A DNA stretch of 18,974 nt from an uncultured Verrucomicrobiota bacterium (lineage in GTDB: Bacteria > Verrucomicrobiota > Verrucomicrobiia > Opitutales > LL51), in assembly GCA_947174645.1 (NCBI GenBank), contig CAMWJR010000009.1, positions 1 through 18,974 on the forward strand, in the 5' to 3' direction. Of this stretch, positions 1 to 8,150 are shown piece by piece (position 1 is the first letter of the stretch; the number at the start of each line of letters is the position of its first letter). Both the position numbers and the translations under genes were made by a program. Under the pieces are notes generated by a model. That model was given only the letters and a program-made list of their open reading frames with translations. It did not search any database and was not told where the DNA came from.

Positions 1-15
1 AGTGCAGACTACGCG

Positions 16-930
16 ATGAATATCGGCATGATGAAAGTTTTTTTAGACCTCGTCGATAGCGCGAGTTTTTCGGAAGCGGCGCGTAAAAATCAGGTCTCGC
101 AGTCCGCCATCAGCCAGCGCATTAAGGCCATTGAAAGCACATTAAAGGTCAATCTCATCGAAAAAACACAGAAATCACTTAAGCTGACACGTGAGGGGCT
201 AATTTTTTACAAATACGCGCAACAGATTCTCTCTCATTATACGACGATGCTTTCCGATATCGAAAATCCCTCAAAAAACGACCCTGATGAGCTCATGATC
301 GCTACGAGTGATTGGATCGGTGTCTATATCTTGCCGCAATTTATCCACGAATACTTTCAGCGCTTTCAGAAGTTTAATATTGATATTCACTACGCTGATA
401 GCATGCAGGCGAAACAGGGGCTCCGCTCGGACCTCTTTCTTTTCGAAAAACCTCTATCGTCGCGCGATTTTACCTCAAGCCCATTTCTGAAGGAAGAGTT
501 TATTCCTATTGGATCTCGAAAGACCTTCCCGCAACCGGAAACGCTAGCGCTACAAAAAATCAAAACTTTTCCACTCGTCGGTTTTCATCCACAACATTCG
601 CTCCGCAATGTTTTTGAAAAAGCGCTGGAGAACTATGCTTTATCGCCCCATTATACGGTTGAACTCGGGCAAATTGAGCTCGTCAAACAGGCCGTTCTAT
701 CGCACAACGGCATTGCGTTTTTACCGCGAAGCACGGTATTTCCCGATACCTCATATTCGGATGAATCTCGTTTCCAAAAAATCTCGCTTGCAGAGTGCAC
801 ATTGCCCTTCTCGCTGTACGTTTCCTACCCCAAAGAACGAACGCCTTCTCAAAGCGCCCAACAATTCTTGAATATTTTGAACGAATATCGGTCCGAAAAC
901 GAACCCATTGCGCTATTCACTCGAGGATGA
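16..930 (+). CDS. LysR-family transcriptional regulator
   Basis: A 304-aa protein with the LysR layout. The N-terminal winged helix-turn-helix lies at about residues 3-62, with the recognition region SFSEAARKNQVSQSAISQRI at residues 17-36, followed by the usual linker and a periplasmic-binding-like effector domain from about residue 88 to the end. The start at 16 was kept because LysR proteins usually have about 10-15 residues before the first helix; Met5 and Met6 (28 and 31) are alternatives. Only 15 bases lie upstream, so its promoter and any divergent target gene are outside the window. Its 3' end overlaps the convergent XRE gene by 18 bases. The effector and target genes cannot be inferred. 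The family call is secure. Confidence 0.93.
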   Translation: MNIGMMKVFLDLVDSASFSEAARKNQVSQSAISQRIKAIESTLKVNLIEKTQKSLKLTREGLIFYKYAQQILSHYTTMLSDIENPSKNDPDELMIATSDWIGVYILPQFIHEYFQRFQKFNIDIHYADSMQAKQGLRSDLFLFEKPLSSRDFTSSPFLKEEFIPIGSRKTFPQPETLALQKIKTFPLVGFHPQHSLRNVFEKALENYALSPHYTVELGQIELVKQAVLSHNGIAFLPRSTVFPDTSYSDESRFQKISLAECTLPFSLYVSYPKERTPSQSAQQFLNILNEYRSENEPIALFTRG

Positions 931-1452
931 TTCCTCATTAGGGTCCATGGAGATTCGGATAGTTGTTTTGTCCTTAGAAGACTTACGTGCAACGATCTCA
1001 CCGGCGTTTTGAAACCAATGTGCAGGAAACTCCCGAACGAGCTGCAACCAGGTATGCTCCAGACCTCCCTCATATTTCTCCGCTTCATTGAGGTAGTCAC
1101 CAAAATACAACTCGATTCGCCGACGCAATAGCTGGTCATGATCCCGTTTTTGTGGCATTCCACTCGAAATCTCCCAGAAGGATGGATCCACATCGCTCTC
1201 CGTCGCGGTTCCACCGTACAATAGGTATGCCGGAGTAACATGGAACAGCTGCGCGATACGCTCAATAACATCACGCGACGAGGGGATTCGACCATTGCGC
1301 CACGTACTAACCGTCGAAATCGCGGCACCTGTAACCTCGCTGACATCTTTCAGTGTCAAATCGTGGTAACCGAGTAACAGACGAAACCGCAACCCAAATC
1401 CACTATCCCCTCCTCTGTTCCGTTCAGAGCTCGACTGACGAAATTCTTCCAT
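913..1452 (-). CDS. XRE-family helix-turn-helix repressor-like protein
   Basis: A 179-aa protein with a Cro/C1-type helix-turn-helix at about residues 30-80 (HDLTLKDVSEVTGAAISTVS, then WRNGRIPSSRDVIERIAQLF and HVTPAYLLYGG). The remaining 100 residues are unrecognised and end in an acidic, serine-rich tail. There is no Shine-Dalgarno-like sequence before the ATG at 1452; the upstream bases are A/T-rich. A near-perfect 20-base palindrome lies 15-34 bases upstream, which suggests autoregulation (inference). The gene is divergent from the 78-aa and 118-aa unit and overlaps the LysR gene tail to tail. It could be a C-type controller or a metabolic repressor, but no restriction, phage or toxin gene is adjacent. 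Confidence 0.85.
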   Translation of the reverse strand: MEEFRQSSSERNRGGDSGFGLRFRLLLGYHDLTLKDVSEVTGAAISTVSTWRNGRIPSSRDVIERIAQLFHVTPAYLLYGGTATESDVDPSFWEISSGMPQKRDHDQLLRRRIELYFGDYLNEAEKYEGGLEHTWLQLVREFPAHWFQNAGEIVARKSSKDKTTIRISMDPNEESSSSE

Positions 1453-1457
1453 TTTAA

Positions 1458-1499
1458 GTAGAATTATTTTGACTTTAAAGACAAAAGTGTAAATTCTAC
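1458..1499. promoter_or_regulatory. Nested palindromes in divergent intergenic region (candidate operator)
   Basis: The 20 bases at 1467-1486 read TTTTGACTTTAAAGACAAAA, a palindrome with a single mismatched pair (sixth and fifteenth bases). It is flanked by a perfect 8-base inverted repeat, GTAGAATT at 1458-1465 and AATTCTAC at 1492-1499. Both sit between the XRE gene start (1452) and the start of the 78-aa gene (1590). A TTGACT at 1469-1474 could be a rightward -35 element, but no good -10 follows at the right distance. The dyad is what an XRE dimer would be expected to bind; that link is inference from position. Confidence 0.55.
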
Positions 1500-1589
1500 A
1501 TCACGGGTTGAAAACCCACCACTGCCTGGCGCGAGCGTTGCGCGGCTGTGAAATTTTGCAACAAAAAAGTGTTTTGAACGGGATCATCT

Positions 1590-1826
1590 ATGGAAAATTC
1601 AGCGGAACAGCTCATTAAATATGTTCTCAAGAAATTAGAAACGGAGCCAGTTGAAAAACGCGTTGAGCTCTACGACGTCTTAGCAAGTTTCATGCCCGAT
1701 GAGACGACGAGTGTACAATTACGGAAATGTTCCGAGGAACTCCGGCAAATTGATCTCAAACTTCAGAGCCTAAAATCGTTCTTTTTTATTAGGGATACAC
1801 ATGAGAACAGCGAACCAAGGAGCTGA
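1590..1826 (+). CDS. Small hypothetical protein, coiled-coil-like
   Basis: A 78-aa protein that I do not recognise. It is mostly charged and predicted helical: a first helix near residues 4-34 and a heptad-like stretch around residues 42-64 (RKCSEELRQIDLKLQSLKSF). It has no signal peptide, membrane segment or cysteine pair. A GGGA lies about seven bases before the ATG. The gene overlaps the downstream HTH gene by 26 bases in another frame, which suggests translational coupling. It is divergent from the XRE gene across a 137-base region. Its reality is supported by the operon-like overlap and by the lack of any competing gene, but it could still be spurious. Confidence 0.6.
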   Translation: MENSAEQLIKYVLKKLETEPVEKRVELYDVLASFMPDETTSVQLRKCSEELRQIDLKLQSLKSFFFIRDTHENSEPRS

Positions 1827-2157
1827 ATTTTTTGAATTCATGCTGCCGAATAAAACGTGGTTTTCGCCGAAGGAGATGGCGAGTATTGTTGGGAAAACAG
1901 ATCAGTACATTCGAGATGCGTTCGATAATCAAAAAATTTTCGGACATGTCCTCAACGGCCGGGCTGCACGTGGTCATGAAAAACGCCGATCTTACCAAAT
2001 CCATCGCGATGGTATTTTGCTCTATCTTTTGGAAACGGCCAATTACTCGCAGGAGGACTTCACAGCACGCATTACCGAGCTTCTAAGATCCAAACCTGCA
2101 GGAACGTTACGTCGTGTCAAATCGACCGTCGACAACCTCCTTATGAAACTGGAATAG
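1801..2157 (+). CDS. Helix-turn-helix DNA-binding protein (MerR/excisionase-like fold)
   Basis: A 118-aa basic protein. Residues 20-75 look like a winged helix-turn-helix of the MerR or excisionase type: WFSPKEMASIVGKTDQYIRD, then a turn, a basic wing (GRAARGHEKRRSYQIHRDG) and a following helix (ILLYLLETANY). The C-terminal 35 residues are basic and helical. A good ribosome-binding site, AGGGA, lies six bases before the ATG. The start falls inside the preceding 78-aa gene, so the two are probably coupled. The stop is only two bases from the convergent radC stop, with no room for a conventional terminator. The exact family and target are unknown; it could regulate the adjacent genes or act as a nucleoid or partition accessory protein (speculation). 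Confidence 0.72.
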   Translation: MRTANQGAEFFEFMLPNKTWFSPKEMASIVGKTDQYIRDAFDNQKIFGHVLNGRAARGHEKRRSYQIHRDGILLYLLETANYSQEDFTARITELLRSKPAGTLRRVKSTVDNLLMKLE

Positions 2158-2159
2158 GA

Positions 2160-2861
2160 CTATCTTTTTGTAATCAATCCCGATTTACGGAACGAATAGA
2201 TCTCGTTTGCCGCAATAATGAGGTGATCAATAAATCGAATACCGAGGGTGGTCACGAGTTTTTCAACTTTTTGTGTCACTAAGCAATCGGCATCCGAGGG
2301 CAGTGCGCTTCCGGAGGGATGGTTATGGGCCATGACGATGGCATGGGCGTTATGTGCGAGCGCGCCTTCGACGATCTTACGTAACGGGACCGCAGTACGA
2401 TCGACCACACCATCAGAGATTTGCATAACGCCTTCTTTTAAGAGTCGTAGATGTGTATCGAGAAATGCGACTTCCAATATTTCGCGCTTTTTTCCACTGA
2501 GGCGTAAAATCCAAAATTTTTCCAGGGCCTCATAGTGATCTAAAATATTTTCAGTCCCAGTCGTCGATTTTTCCCAAAAGTAACGCTCAGCAAACTGTTT
2601 TATGAAGCGCATTGCGACTGGGGCCACCCGCCCCATGCCTGGAACTTTTTGAAGTTCTACTGTATCGGCATCGACTAGTGCACGGATCGAACCGAATTGC
2701 TTTAAAAGCGCTTTTGCCAAAGGCTTAACATCCTTACATGGGAGGCAGAAAGTCAGTAGTAATTCTACGATTTCATGCTCGGCGAACCCTGAAAAACCGG
2801 AGCGCAAAAATCGCTGTCGCAATCGCTCTCGATGCCCCGCGCACTCGCTCCGATCCCTCAT
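2160..2861 (-). CDS. radC: RadC family protein (JAMM/MPN+ domain)
   Basis: A 233-aa protein of the RadC/UPF0758 family. The N-terminal helical part ends in a helix-hairpin-helix near residues 65-82 (LQKVPGMGRVAPVA). The C-terminal JAMM domain has its metal motif at residues 179-192: H179 and H181 in AHNHPSG and D192 in PSDAD, spaced as H-x-H-x10-D. The N-terminus (GHRERLRQRFLRSGFSGFAEHE) is the variant seen in many non-enteric bacteria. The biochemical role is unsettled: the name comes from an old link with DNA repair that was not upheld in E. coli, and some members belong to mobile elements. Here it lies 41 bases behind recJ on the same strand, a chromosomal setting. It converges on the 118-aa HTH gene. 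Confidence 0.93.
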   Translation of the reverse strand: MRDRSECAGHRERLRQRFLRSGFSGFAEHEIVELLLTFCLPCKDVKPLAKALLKQFGSIRALVDADTVELQKVPGMGRVAPVAMRFIKQFAERYFWEKSTTGTENILDHYEALEKFWILRLSGKKREILEVAFLDTHLRLLKEGVMQISDGVVDRTAVPLRKIVEGALAHNAHAIVMAHNHPSGSALPSDADCLVTQKVEKLVTTLGIRFIDHLIIAANEIYSFRKSGLITKR

Positions 2862-2902
2862 ACCCCGAGCTTCGCGCTATCTTAAAAATTTTGCAAGTCT
2901 TT

Positions 2903-4678
2903 TTACGATTTTTCCGAATAGCGCCAATCGACGAGCCGCATAAGGAGAAATTTTTCGTTATTCCAGGTATCGTATGCGATTTTGACCAAGATATCGATAT
3001 CGCGATTTTTTTCTGGGAAGCGCGAAGCCATATCCCAGGCGATCCCCGATAACCAGACATGCGGTGAACTTTCAATCCAAAAACGAAAATGCTTTTTCTC
3101 AGCGCCAAAAAACTCGGTACAATTCAAAAACCGAACCCGTTTGATGCAAAAAATTGGCTCCTCATTTTGCTGCCCATAGGGCTGTAAGAAGGTCTCTAGT
3201 TCATAAGCCAAGGCGTCATCGATCTCGTTTTTCTGGAGCGTTCCGGCGACCTCGATCGTCTCACCACGGGTACCCTCGGTTTTTCGTTTTGCGATAGCTT
3301 CGTTAAACTTTTGTCGGAAAATTTCGACCTGCTCGGGTTCTAATGAAATTCCAACGGCCATCTTATGTCCGCCCCAAGCAGCGACATATTCACGGCATTC
3401 ACTGAGGATTTCAACGAGATCCGGTCCCGGGCTTCGACCCGATCCCTTCGCCAAACCGCGTTCCAATGCCAAGACGATCACGGGTCGCTCGTATTCTCGC
3501 GATAGCTTTCCTGCAACAATACCGACGACTCCCGAATGCCAATGCGGGCTATAAAGAACAATACCTGGATCATCTCGGTAAGATTCGCTAACGATTTTTT
3601 CCGCCTCCAGTGTAATTTCATGCTCGATCTTTTGGCGCTCTCGGTTGAGTTTATCGACCTTTTTGGCAATCAACATCGCATCTGAAATACGGCTCGATAG
3701 CAACAGTTCTACGGGCAATGCCGCATCCGAGAGCCGCCCACTAACATTGATTCGCGGTGCCAACTTAAACGAAACATCCTGCTGGGTAATCGACGTCCCC
3801 GAAGGAATATTTGACACCGAACACAGCGCATCCAGTCCCGGGCGTCGCTCCTTGGCAAAAGACTGCAGACCGTACTTTACCAGCACACGGTTCTCGCCAC
3901 GGACTGGCATCATATCGGCAATTGTCCCAAGTGCAATGATATCGAAATAATTGCGCAAGCGGATCGAAAACGCACGCTCATCGCCCTGAATACGCCGCTG
4001 TTTTAAGAACGCATGGACAAATTTAAATACGAGCCCAACCGTGCACATCGCACGCAATGTCGCAGAACTTTCAACGGTATGGGGGTTCAGAATGGTTGCA
4101 TGTTCTGGGACACGTTCAACCGTTAACATATGGTGATCGATCACCAAAACATCAATCCGGCGGCGCTGTAAAAAATTAATTTCTTTGATGGAATTGGTCC
4201 CACAGTCGAGTGCGATCACGAGCTTAGGGCAGCTCTTTTTGAGCATCCTGTTGACAATTTCTTGCGACATCCCATAACCTTCGGAGAATCGCCGGGGAAT
4301 AAAATACTGTGGATGGATACCAAAATGCGCCAATATACTAACCAATAAAGCGGTACTGGTGATCCCATCGACATCGTAATCGCCAATGATTGAAATCGGC
4401 GCTTTTTGGGCGACATAGCGATCCAAGAGCGCAACTGCCTCGCGCATATTGGGCAATAGGAATGGATCACCGAGGTCGGAAATCTTGGGAGCGATAAAGC
4501 GTTCGGCCTCAGGGACCGTCGCTACCCCACGCTGTACGAGAATCGACGCCAAAATCTTAGAGACGCCGAGCTTTTGCGATAAACGCTCAACGACAGCAGA
4601 GTCTGCATCTAAAAATTTCCACTCAACTTCGCGACGCTCGCTCAACCGACCTCCGTCCTGCAGTCTGAAGAAAACCAC
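2903..4678 (-). CDS. recJ: Single-stranded-DNA-specific exonuclease RecJ
   Basis: A 591-aa 5'-3' single-strand exonuclease used in RecF-pathway recombination, mismatch repair and base excision repair. The DHH-domain motifs are intact: DYDVDG at residues 100-105, DCG at 158-160, DHH at 181-183 and GTIADMMP at 251-258. The DHHA1 part shows HWHSGVVGIVAG at 379-390, GSGRS at 412-416 and GGHKMAVG at 436-443, and a C-terminal OB-like segment follows. Length fits the family. The start drawn is a GTG 18 bases after the secDF stop. An in-frame TTG at 4645 preceded by GGAGG is an alternative that would remove 11 residues. recJ following secDF is also familiar from Bacillus-type gene order. Confidence 0.96.
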   Translation of the reverse strand: MVFFRLQDGGRLSERREVEWKFLDADSAVVERLSQKLGVSKILASILVQRGVATVPEAERFIAPKISDLGDPFLLPNMREAVALLDRYVAQKAPISIIGDYDVDGITSTALLVSILAHFGIHPQYFIPRRFSEGYGMSQEIVNRMLKKSCPKLVIALDCGTNSIKEINFLQRRRIDVLVIDHHMLTVERVPEHATILNPHTVESSATLRAMCTVGLVFKFVHAFLKQRRIQGDERAFSIRLRNYFDIIALGTIADMMPVRGENRVLVKYGLQSFAKERRPGLDALCSVSNIPSGTSITQQDVSFKLAPRINVSGRLSDAALPVELLLSSRISDAMLIAKKVDKLNRERQKIEHEITLEAEKIVSESYRDDPGIVLYSPHWHSGVVGIVAGKLSREYERPVIVLALERGLAKGSGRSPGPDLVEILSECREYVAAWGGHKMAVGISLEPEQVEIFRQKFNEAIAKRKTEGTRGETIEVAGTLQKNEIDDALAYELETFLQPYGQQNEEPIFCIKRVRFLNCTEFFGAEKKHFRFWIESSPHVWLSGIAWDMASRFPEKNRDIDILVKIAYDTWNNEKFLLMRLVDWRYSEKS

Positions 4679-4696
4679 CTCAGTGCAAGTCCATTT

Positions 4697-7185
4697 CTAC
4701 CTGATCTCGACCGTCCGGCGATCGCCCTTATGCCAGAGGTAGAAAATCGGCGACGCGATAAAGACCGATGAAAAGGTACCGACGACGATGCCAATAATAA
4801 AGATCAACGCGAGGTCGTTAATGACACCGGCGCCGAAACAGTAGAGCGACACCGCTGCCAAGAGCGTCGTCACACTCGTCAAAATCGTCCGAGAAAGTGT
4901 ACAGTTAATCGCATAATTGACAATTTCGGCCAATGAAAGCGTTGGTTGATAATGCAATTCCTCCCGAATACGGTCAAAAACGACAATCGTATCGTTAATC
5001 GAGTACCCAATGATCATCAGGATTGCGGCAACCATGGGTGCAGAAAACTGCCGACCGAGCAAAATATAGATACCAAGGGTAATAAAGACATCATGGATCG
5101 TCGAAACGAGGGCCCCGATACCAAAGCCCAACTCGAAACGAAGGGCGATATACGCGAGAATCATCAAGAGCGAAATCGCCACAGCACCTAATGCATTCCA
5201 TTTAATTTTACTGCTCATTGAGGAGCCAATTTTGACTTCCTTAATGACTTTTAATTGTGCCTCGGGATGTGCTGTTTGCAATTGCCGTAAAAGTGGTTGA
5301 GCGGCATTTTCTTTAGTTTGGATTCTCAGTACTTCACCCCCATCGGTCAGACTTTTTTGGTAAATAGTACTGATTTCGCCCAAGTGATTTTCCTTAGCGA
5401 TACGCTCGATTTCGTTCGTATTGAGGCGCTCGGCATAATGGAGTGTCAATTCGTCACCTCCCGTGAAGTCAATGCCATAGATCCCATTACCCCGGACGAA
5501 AAAGGCTATAAGGCCGAGCAACAGCACGCTCGCCGAAACCCCAAAGGCTACATTTCGAATTTTTAGGAAATCAAATGTATGTGTCTTACCCTCACGTTTC
5601 TGGAGGAGGTTTTCGTAACCTAGGTTAATGAGGATTACCATTAGCGCACGACTGAGAACCAGGGCACAAAACATCGTCGCAAAGATCCCAATTGCAAGAA
5701 TGACTCCAAACCCCCGAACAGGCCCCGTTCCCATCCAAATCAAAATCAATGCCGAGAGAAATGTCGTAATGTTGGCATCAAAGATCGTCGAAAACGCCTT
5801 ATTATAGCCACCGATCAGCGCAGCGCCCATCTTTTTCCCCAGCGCAAGCTCTTCCCGCATGCGCTCAAAGATCAAAATATTGGAATCGACACCCATTCCG
5901 CCGGTAAGCACCAATGCCGCCACTCCAGGTAGGGTCATCGTCGCCCCGATGGTCACCATCATTCCGAGAACGATGAGCACGTTAGACAGTACGGAAAAAA
6001 CCGCTACGACACCCGATGTCCGATAGTAAGCGACCATAAACAAAACGACGAGAGCGATCCCCAAAATCGTTGCATGGATAGAGCTCACCTTGGCGTCCTC
6101 GGCAAGTGATGGGCCAATTTCCTGGACCTCGGTTAGCTCGAGTTCAAACTCCAGCGGGTTATTGAGGACGTTCGCGAGCTCGATAGCATCACGCTGCGAG
6201 AAGTGACCGGAGATACTGGCACGGCCCTCCCGAATGGCGCAATTAATCCGCGGTGCCGAGTAGAGTTTTCCGTCAAGGACGATACCCAGCGACTTGCCCA
6301 CGTTATTAGCCGTGACTTCACCAAAGCGCTTTGCTCCCTCGCCTTTCATCTCTAGGCTAATTTCAAACCCGCCGTATTGATTCATCGTCGCGAATGCCCG
6401 TTCGACTGATTTTCCGGTCATCTCCGGAATCTTTTTGACGTACATTGGGATCTTTTCGACCGTACCGTCTTCGGACCTCTCCTCTTCTAAGAAGAGCAGC
6501 TCATACCCTAAAGGCACCGAACGCAAATCGAGGTTTTGCGGACGCTGGTCGGCAACGAGACGGAACTCGAGCTTTGCAGGACGTTTGACGGCATCGATAA
6601 TTTCTGGATTATCCTGTGCCGAAATCCCAGGCAATTGAATTTCGACTTCGTCTTCACCACGGGCACGGATCAGCGGCTCTACGACTCCCATACCATCCAA
6701 GCGCTGACGCATAATTTGCATCGCCTGTTCCAACCGTCCCTCCCGGTCATGAGCACTTAAATTCGGCGCCGAAGCGACTTTTAATGTAAATGAAATCCCG
6801 CCCTTGAGGTCAAGCCCTTGGCGTAGCCGCCCTTTGGATTCGCGCAAAAGCACATCCATCAGGATTTTATTTTTCTTATCGATGTTCTTGATATCTTGCA
6901 AGTGGATATCCGGGAAGAAGGTCTCTGAAAGGTCGAGTTCATCCTCCTTCGCAAGCTCCTTGATGGCGACAAAAAGAGACTTTGGGTGCTCTAGATCTTG
7001 ACTCTCGAGAATACGAAGTCGGGCACGAGACAAAAGGCCCTGAAATTCATCGACATTCGCCGTCGCACGGTGTGCAATAAGTCATCAAACGGCCGATCAT
7101 TCCAAGGGATTAAACTTAAAATCGCCCACAGCAGCATCGCGATCGATAACAATGCCCGCCCGGAAATTTGACGCAATAAACGCAT
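4697..7185 (-). CDS. secDF: Protein translocase subunit SecDF (fused), apparent frameshift near the N-terminus
   Basis: An RND-like subunit of the Sec translocon that uses the proton gradient to pull secreted proteins across the inner membrane; SecD and SecF are fused. The main open frame is 4697-7033 (778 aa, TTG start). It has the SecD motif GLDLKGG at 73-79, the proton-path segment LTGGMGVDSNILIFERMREE near 377-396, the SecF motif YGIDFTGG at 519-526 and IGYSINDTIVVFDRIREE near 675-692. It lacks the first membrane helix. That helix lies upstream in another frame, beginning at an ATG at 7185 (LLSIAMLLWAILSLIPW, then NDRPFDD). Joining the frames near 7081 with a -1 shift gives LIAHRATANVDEF directly after PFDD and a full-length protein of 829 aa. 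An in-frame TGA (7083-7081 region) blocks the main frame from extending upstream. It is either a sequencing error, a real mutation or recoding. Confidence 0.9.
7076..7086 (-). other. Frame junction in secDF
   Basis: Read on the minus strand the site is GATGACTTATT. The upstream frame reads GAT GAC TTA TTG. The downstream SecDF frame reads TGA CTT ATT GCA, so the coding frame changes by one base here. No X-XXY-YYZ slippery heptamer and no long homopolymer is present at the site. A single missing base, for example in the codon after GAC, would restore one continuous frame. Confidence 0.8.
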
Positions 7186-7231
7186 TCCAGCGACATAGCA
7201 ATTTCGCGCCTATCGACAAGCGAAAACGGTT

Positions 7232-8149
7232 TTACTTGAGGCGAATTTTTGGATTAAGCCAGGCCTGCAGGCAATCGCTAACGGTATTGCACACAATAAC
7301 CGCCAGTGCGCAAAAATTAACGATCCCCAAAATCAACATCCCGTCACGATTCGTGATCGCCTGAATGAAGAGACGGCCGAGACCCGGGATCTGGAAAACC
7401 GTTTCCGTAATGATGGCGCCGCTAATAATTCCCGAAAATGCCGAACCGAGGTAAGCTACAACAGGCAATAAGCCATTGCGCAACGCATGGACCCAAAGGA
7501 TCCGTGACTCGGGAATTCCCCGTGCTCGGGCTGCTAAGATGTACGGCTGGTGCATCGCTTCGCCAAGCCCATGGCGCGCTAATTGCGCGATATAAGCGGC
7601 ATAAGAGAGGCCAACGGTAATCATTGGGAGGATCTTCTGTGGCCATGTCTCCCAACCGGCAACATCAAACCATCGGAGCTTAATACCCAAAAAGTAAATC
7701 AGCAGAGGACCAATGATGAACGCCGGAAGACAAAGGCCAAGCGTAGTTAAAAAGCGAATCCATTGATCCGGCCAACGTCCTTCGAAATGCACCCCTAGGA
7801 TTCCTCCTAAGATACCGAAAAACAACGCAAAGAGCATGCCGTACGTTCCGAGCTCAAAGCTGACCTTAACCTTCGATTGCATGAGCTCTGCGACATTCCA
7901 ATCGGTATACTTGTACGAAGGCCCGAAATCACCGTGTGCCAGCTGCTGCATGTATTTCCCATATTGCTCCCAGAGCGGACGATCCAGGCCATACTTTTTC
8001 TCGAGCCGCTGACGGATCACGGGTGCCATCTCGCGCTCACTATCGAAGGGTCCCCCTGGAATCGCATGAATGAGCGAAAATGTCAAAAACGTAACCGCAA
8101 TAAAAATAGGGATCGAGAATAGAACGCGCCTAAGAATAAAGGTCCACAT
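7232..8149 (-). CDS. ABC transporter permease, OppB/DppB family
   Basis: A 305-aa inner-membrane permease of the peptide/nickel/oligopeptide uptake type. The N-terminal helix and motif (LRRVLFSIPIFIAVTFLTF, then HAIPGGPF) are typical of OppB. The EAA loop that contacts the ATPase is visible at about residues 195-235 (GEAMHQPYILAARARGIPES, then RILWVHALRNGLLP), and about six membrane helices can be counted. It starts one base after the stop of the SurA-like gene (TAG A ATG), so the two are probably co-transcribed and coupled. No OppA, OppC or ATPase gene is nearby, so its partners must be elsewhere. The substrate cannot be told from sequence; a peptide is the default guess. Confidence 0.92.
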   Translation of the reverse strand: MWTFILRRVLFSIPIFIAVTFLTFSLIHAIPGGPFDSEREMAPVIRQRLEKKYGLDRPLWEQYGKYMQQLAHGDFGPSYKYTDWNVAELMQSKVKVSFELGTYGMLFALFFGILGGILGVHFEGRWPDQWIRFLTTLGLCLPAFIIGPLLIYFLGIKLRWFDVAGWETWPQKILPMITVGLSYAAYIAQLARHGLGEAMHQPYILAARARGIPESRILWVHALRNGLLPVVAYLGSAFSGIISGAIITETVFQIPGLGRLFIQAITNRDGMLILGIVNFCALAVIVCNTVSDCLQAWLNPKIRLK

Positions 8150-8150
8150 T

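Noticed and set aside
849..1346. A 165-codon minus-strand open frame overlapping the XRE gene
   Set aside because: It lies in another frame of the XRE gene, is rich in Arg, Ser and Cys, and has no domain; the XRE frame has a clear HTH.
1505..1517. GGGTT-GAA-AACCC hairpin in the divergent intergenic region
   Set aside because: It has a short stem and no T-tract, so it is not a terminator; it is too short to claim as regulatory.
2160..2861. radC as a marker of a mobile element or defence island
   Set aside because: The neighbours are chromosomal housekeeping genes; no integrase, transposase, attachment repeat or anti-restriction gene is present.
7076..7086. Programmed -1 ribosomal frameshift in secDF
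   Set aside because: No X-XXY-YYZ heptamer and no obvious downstream pseudoknot or internal Shine-Dalgarno at the site; a base deletion explains the data more simply.
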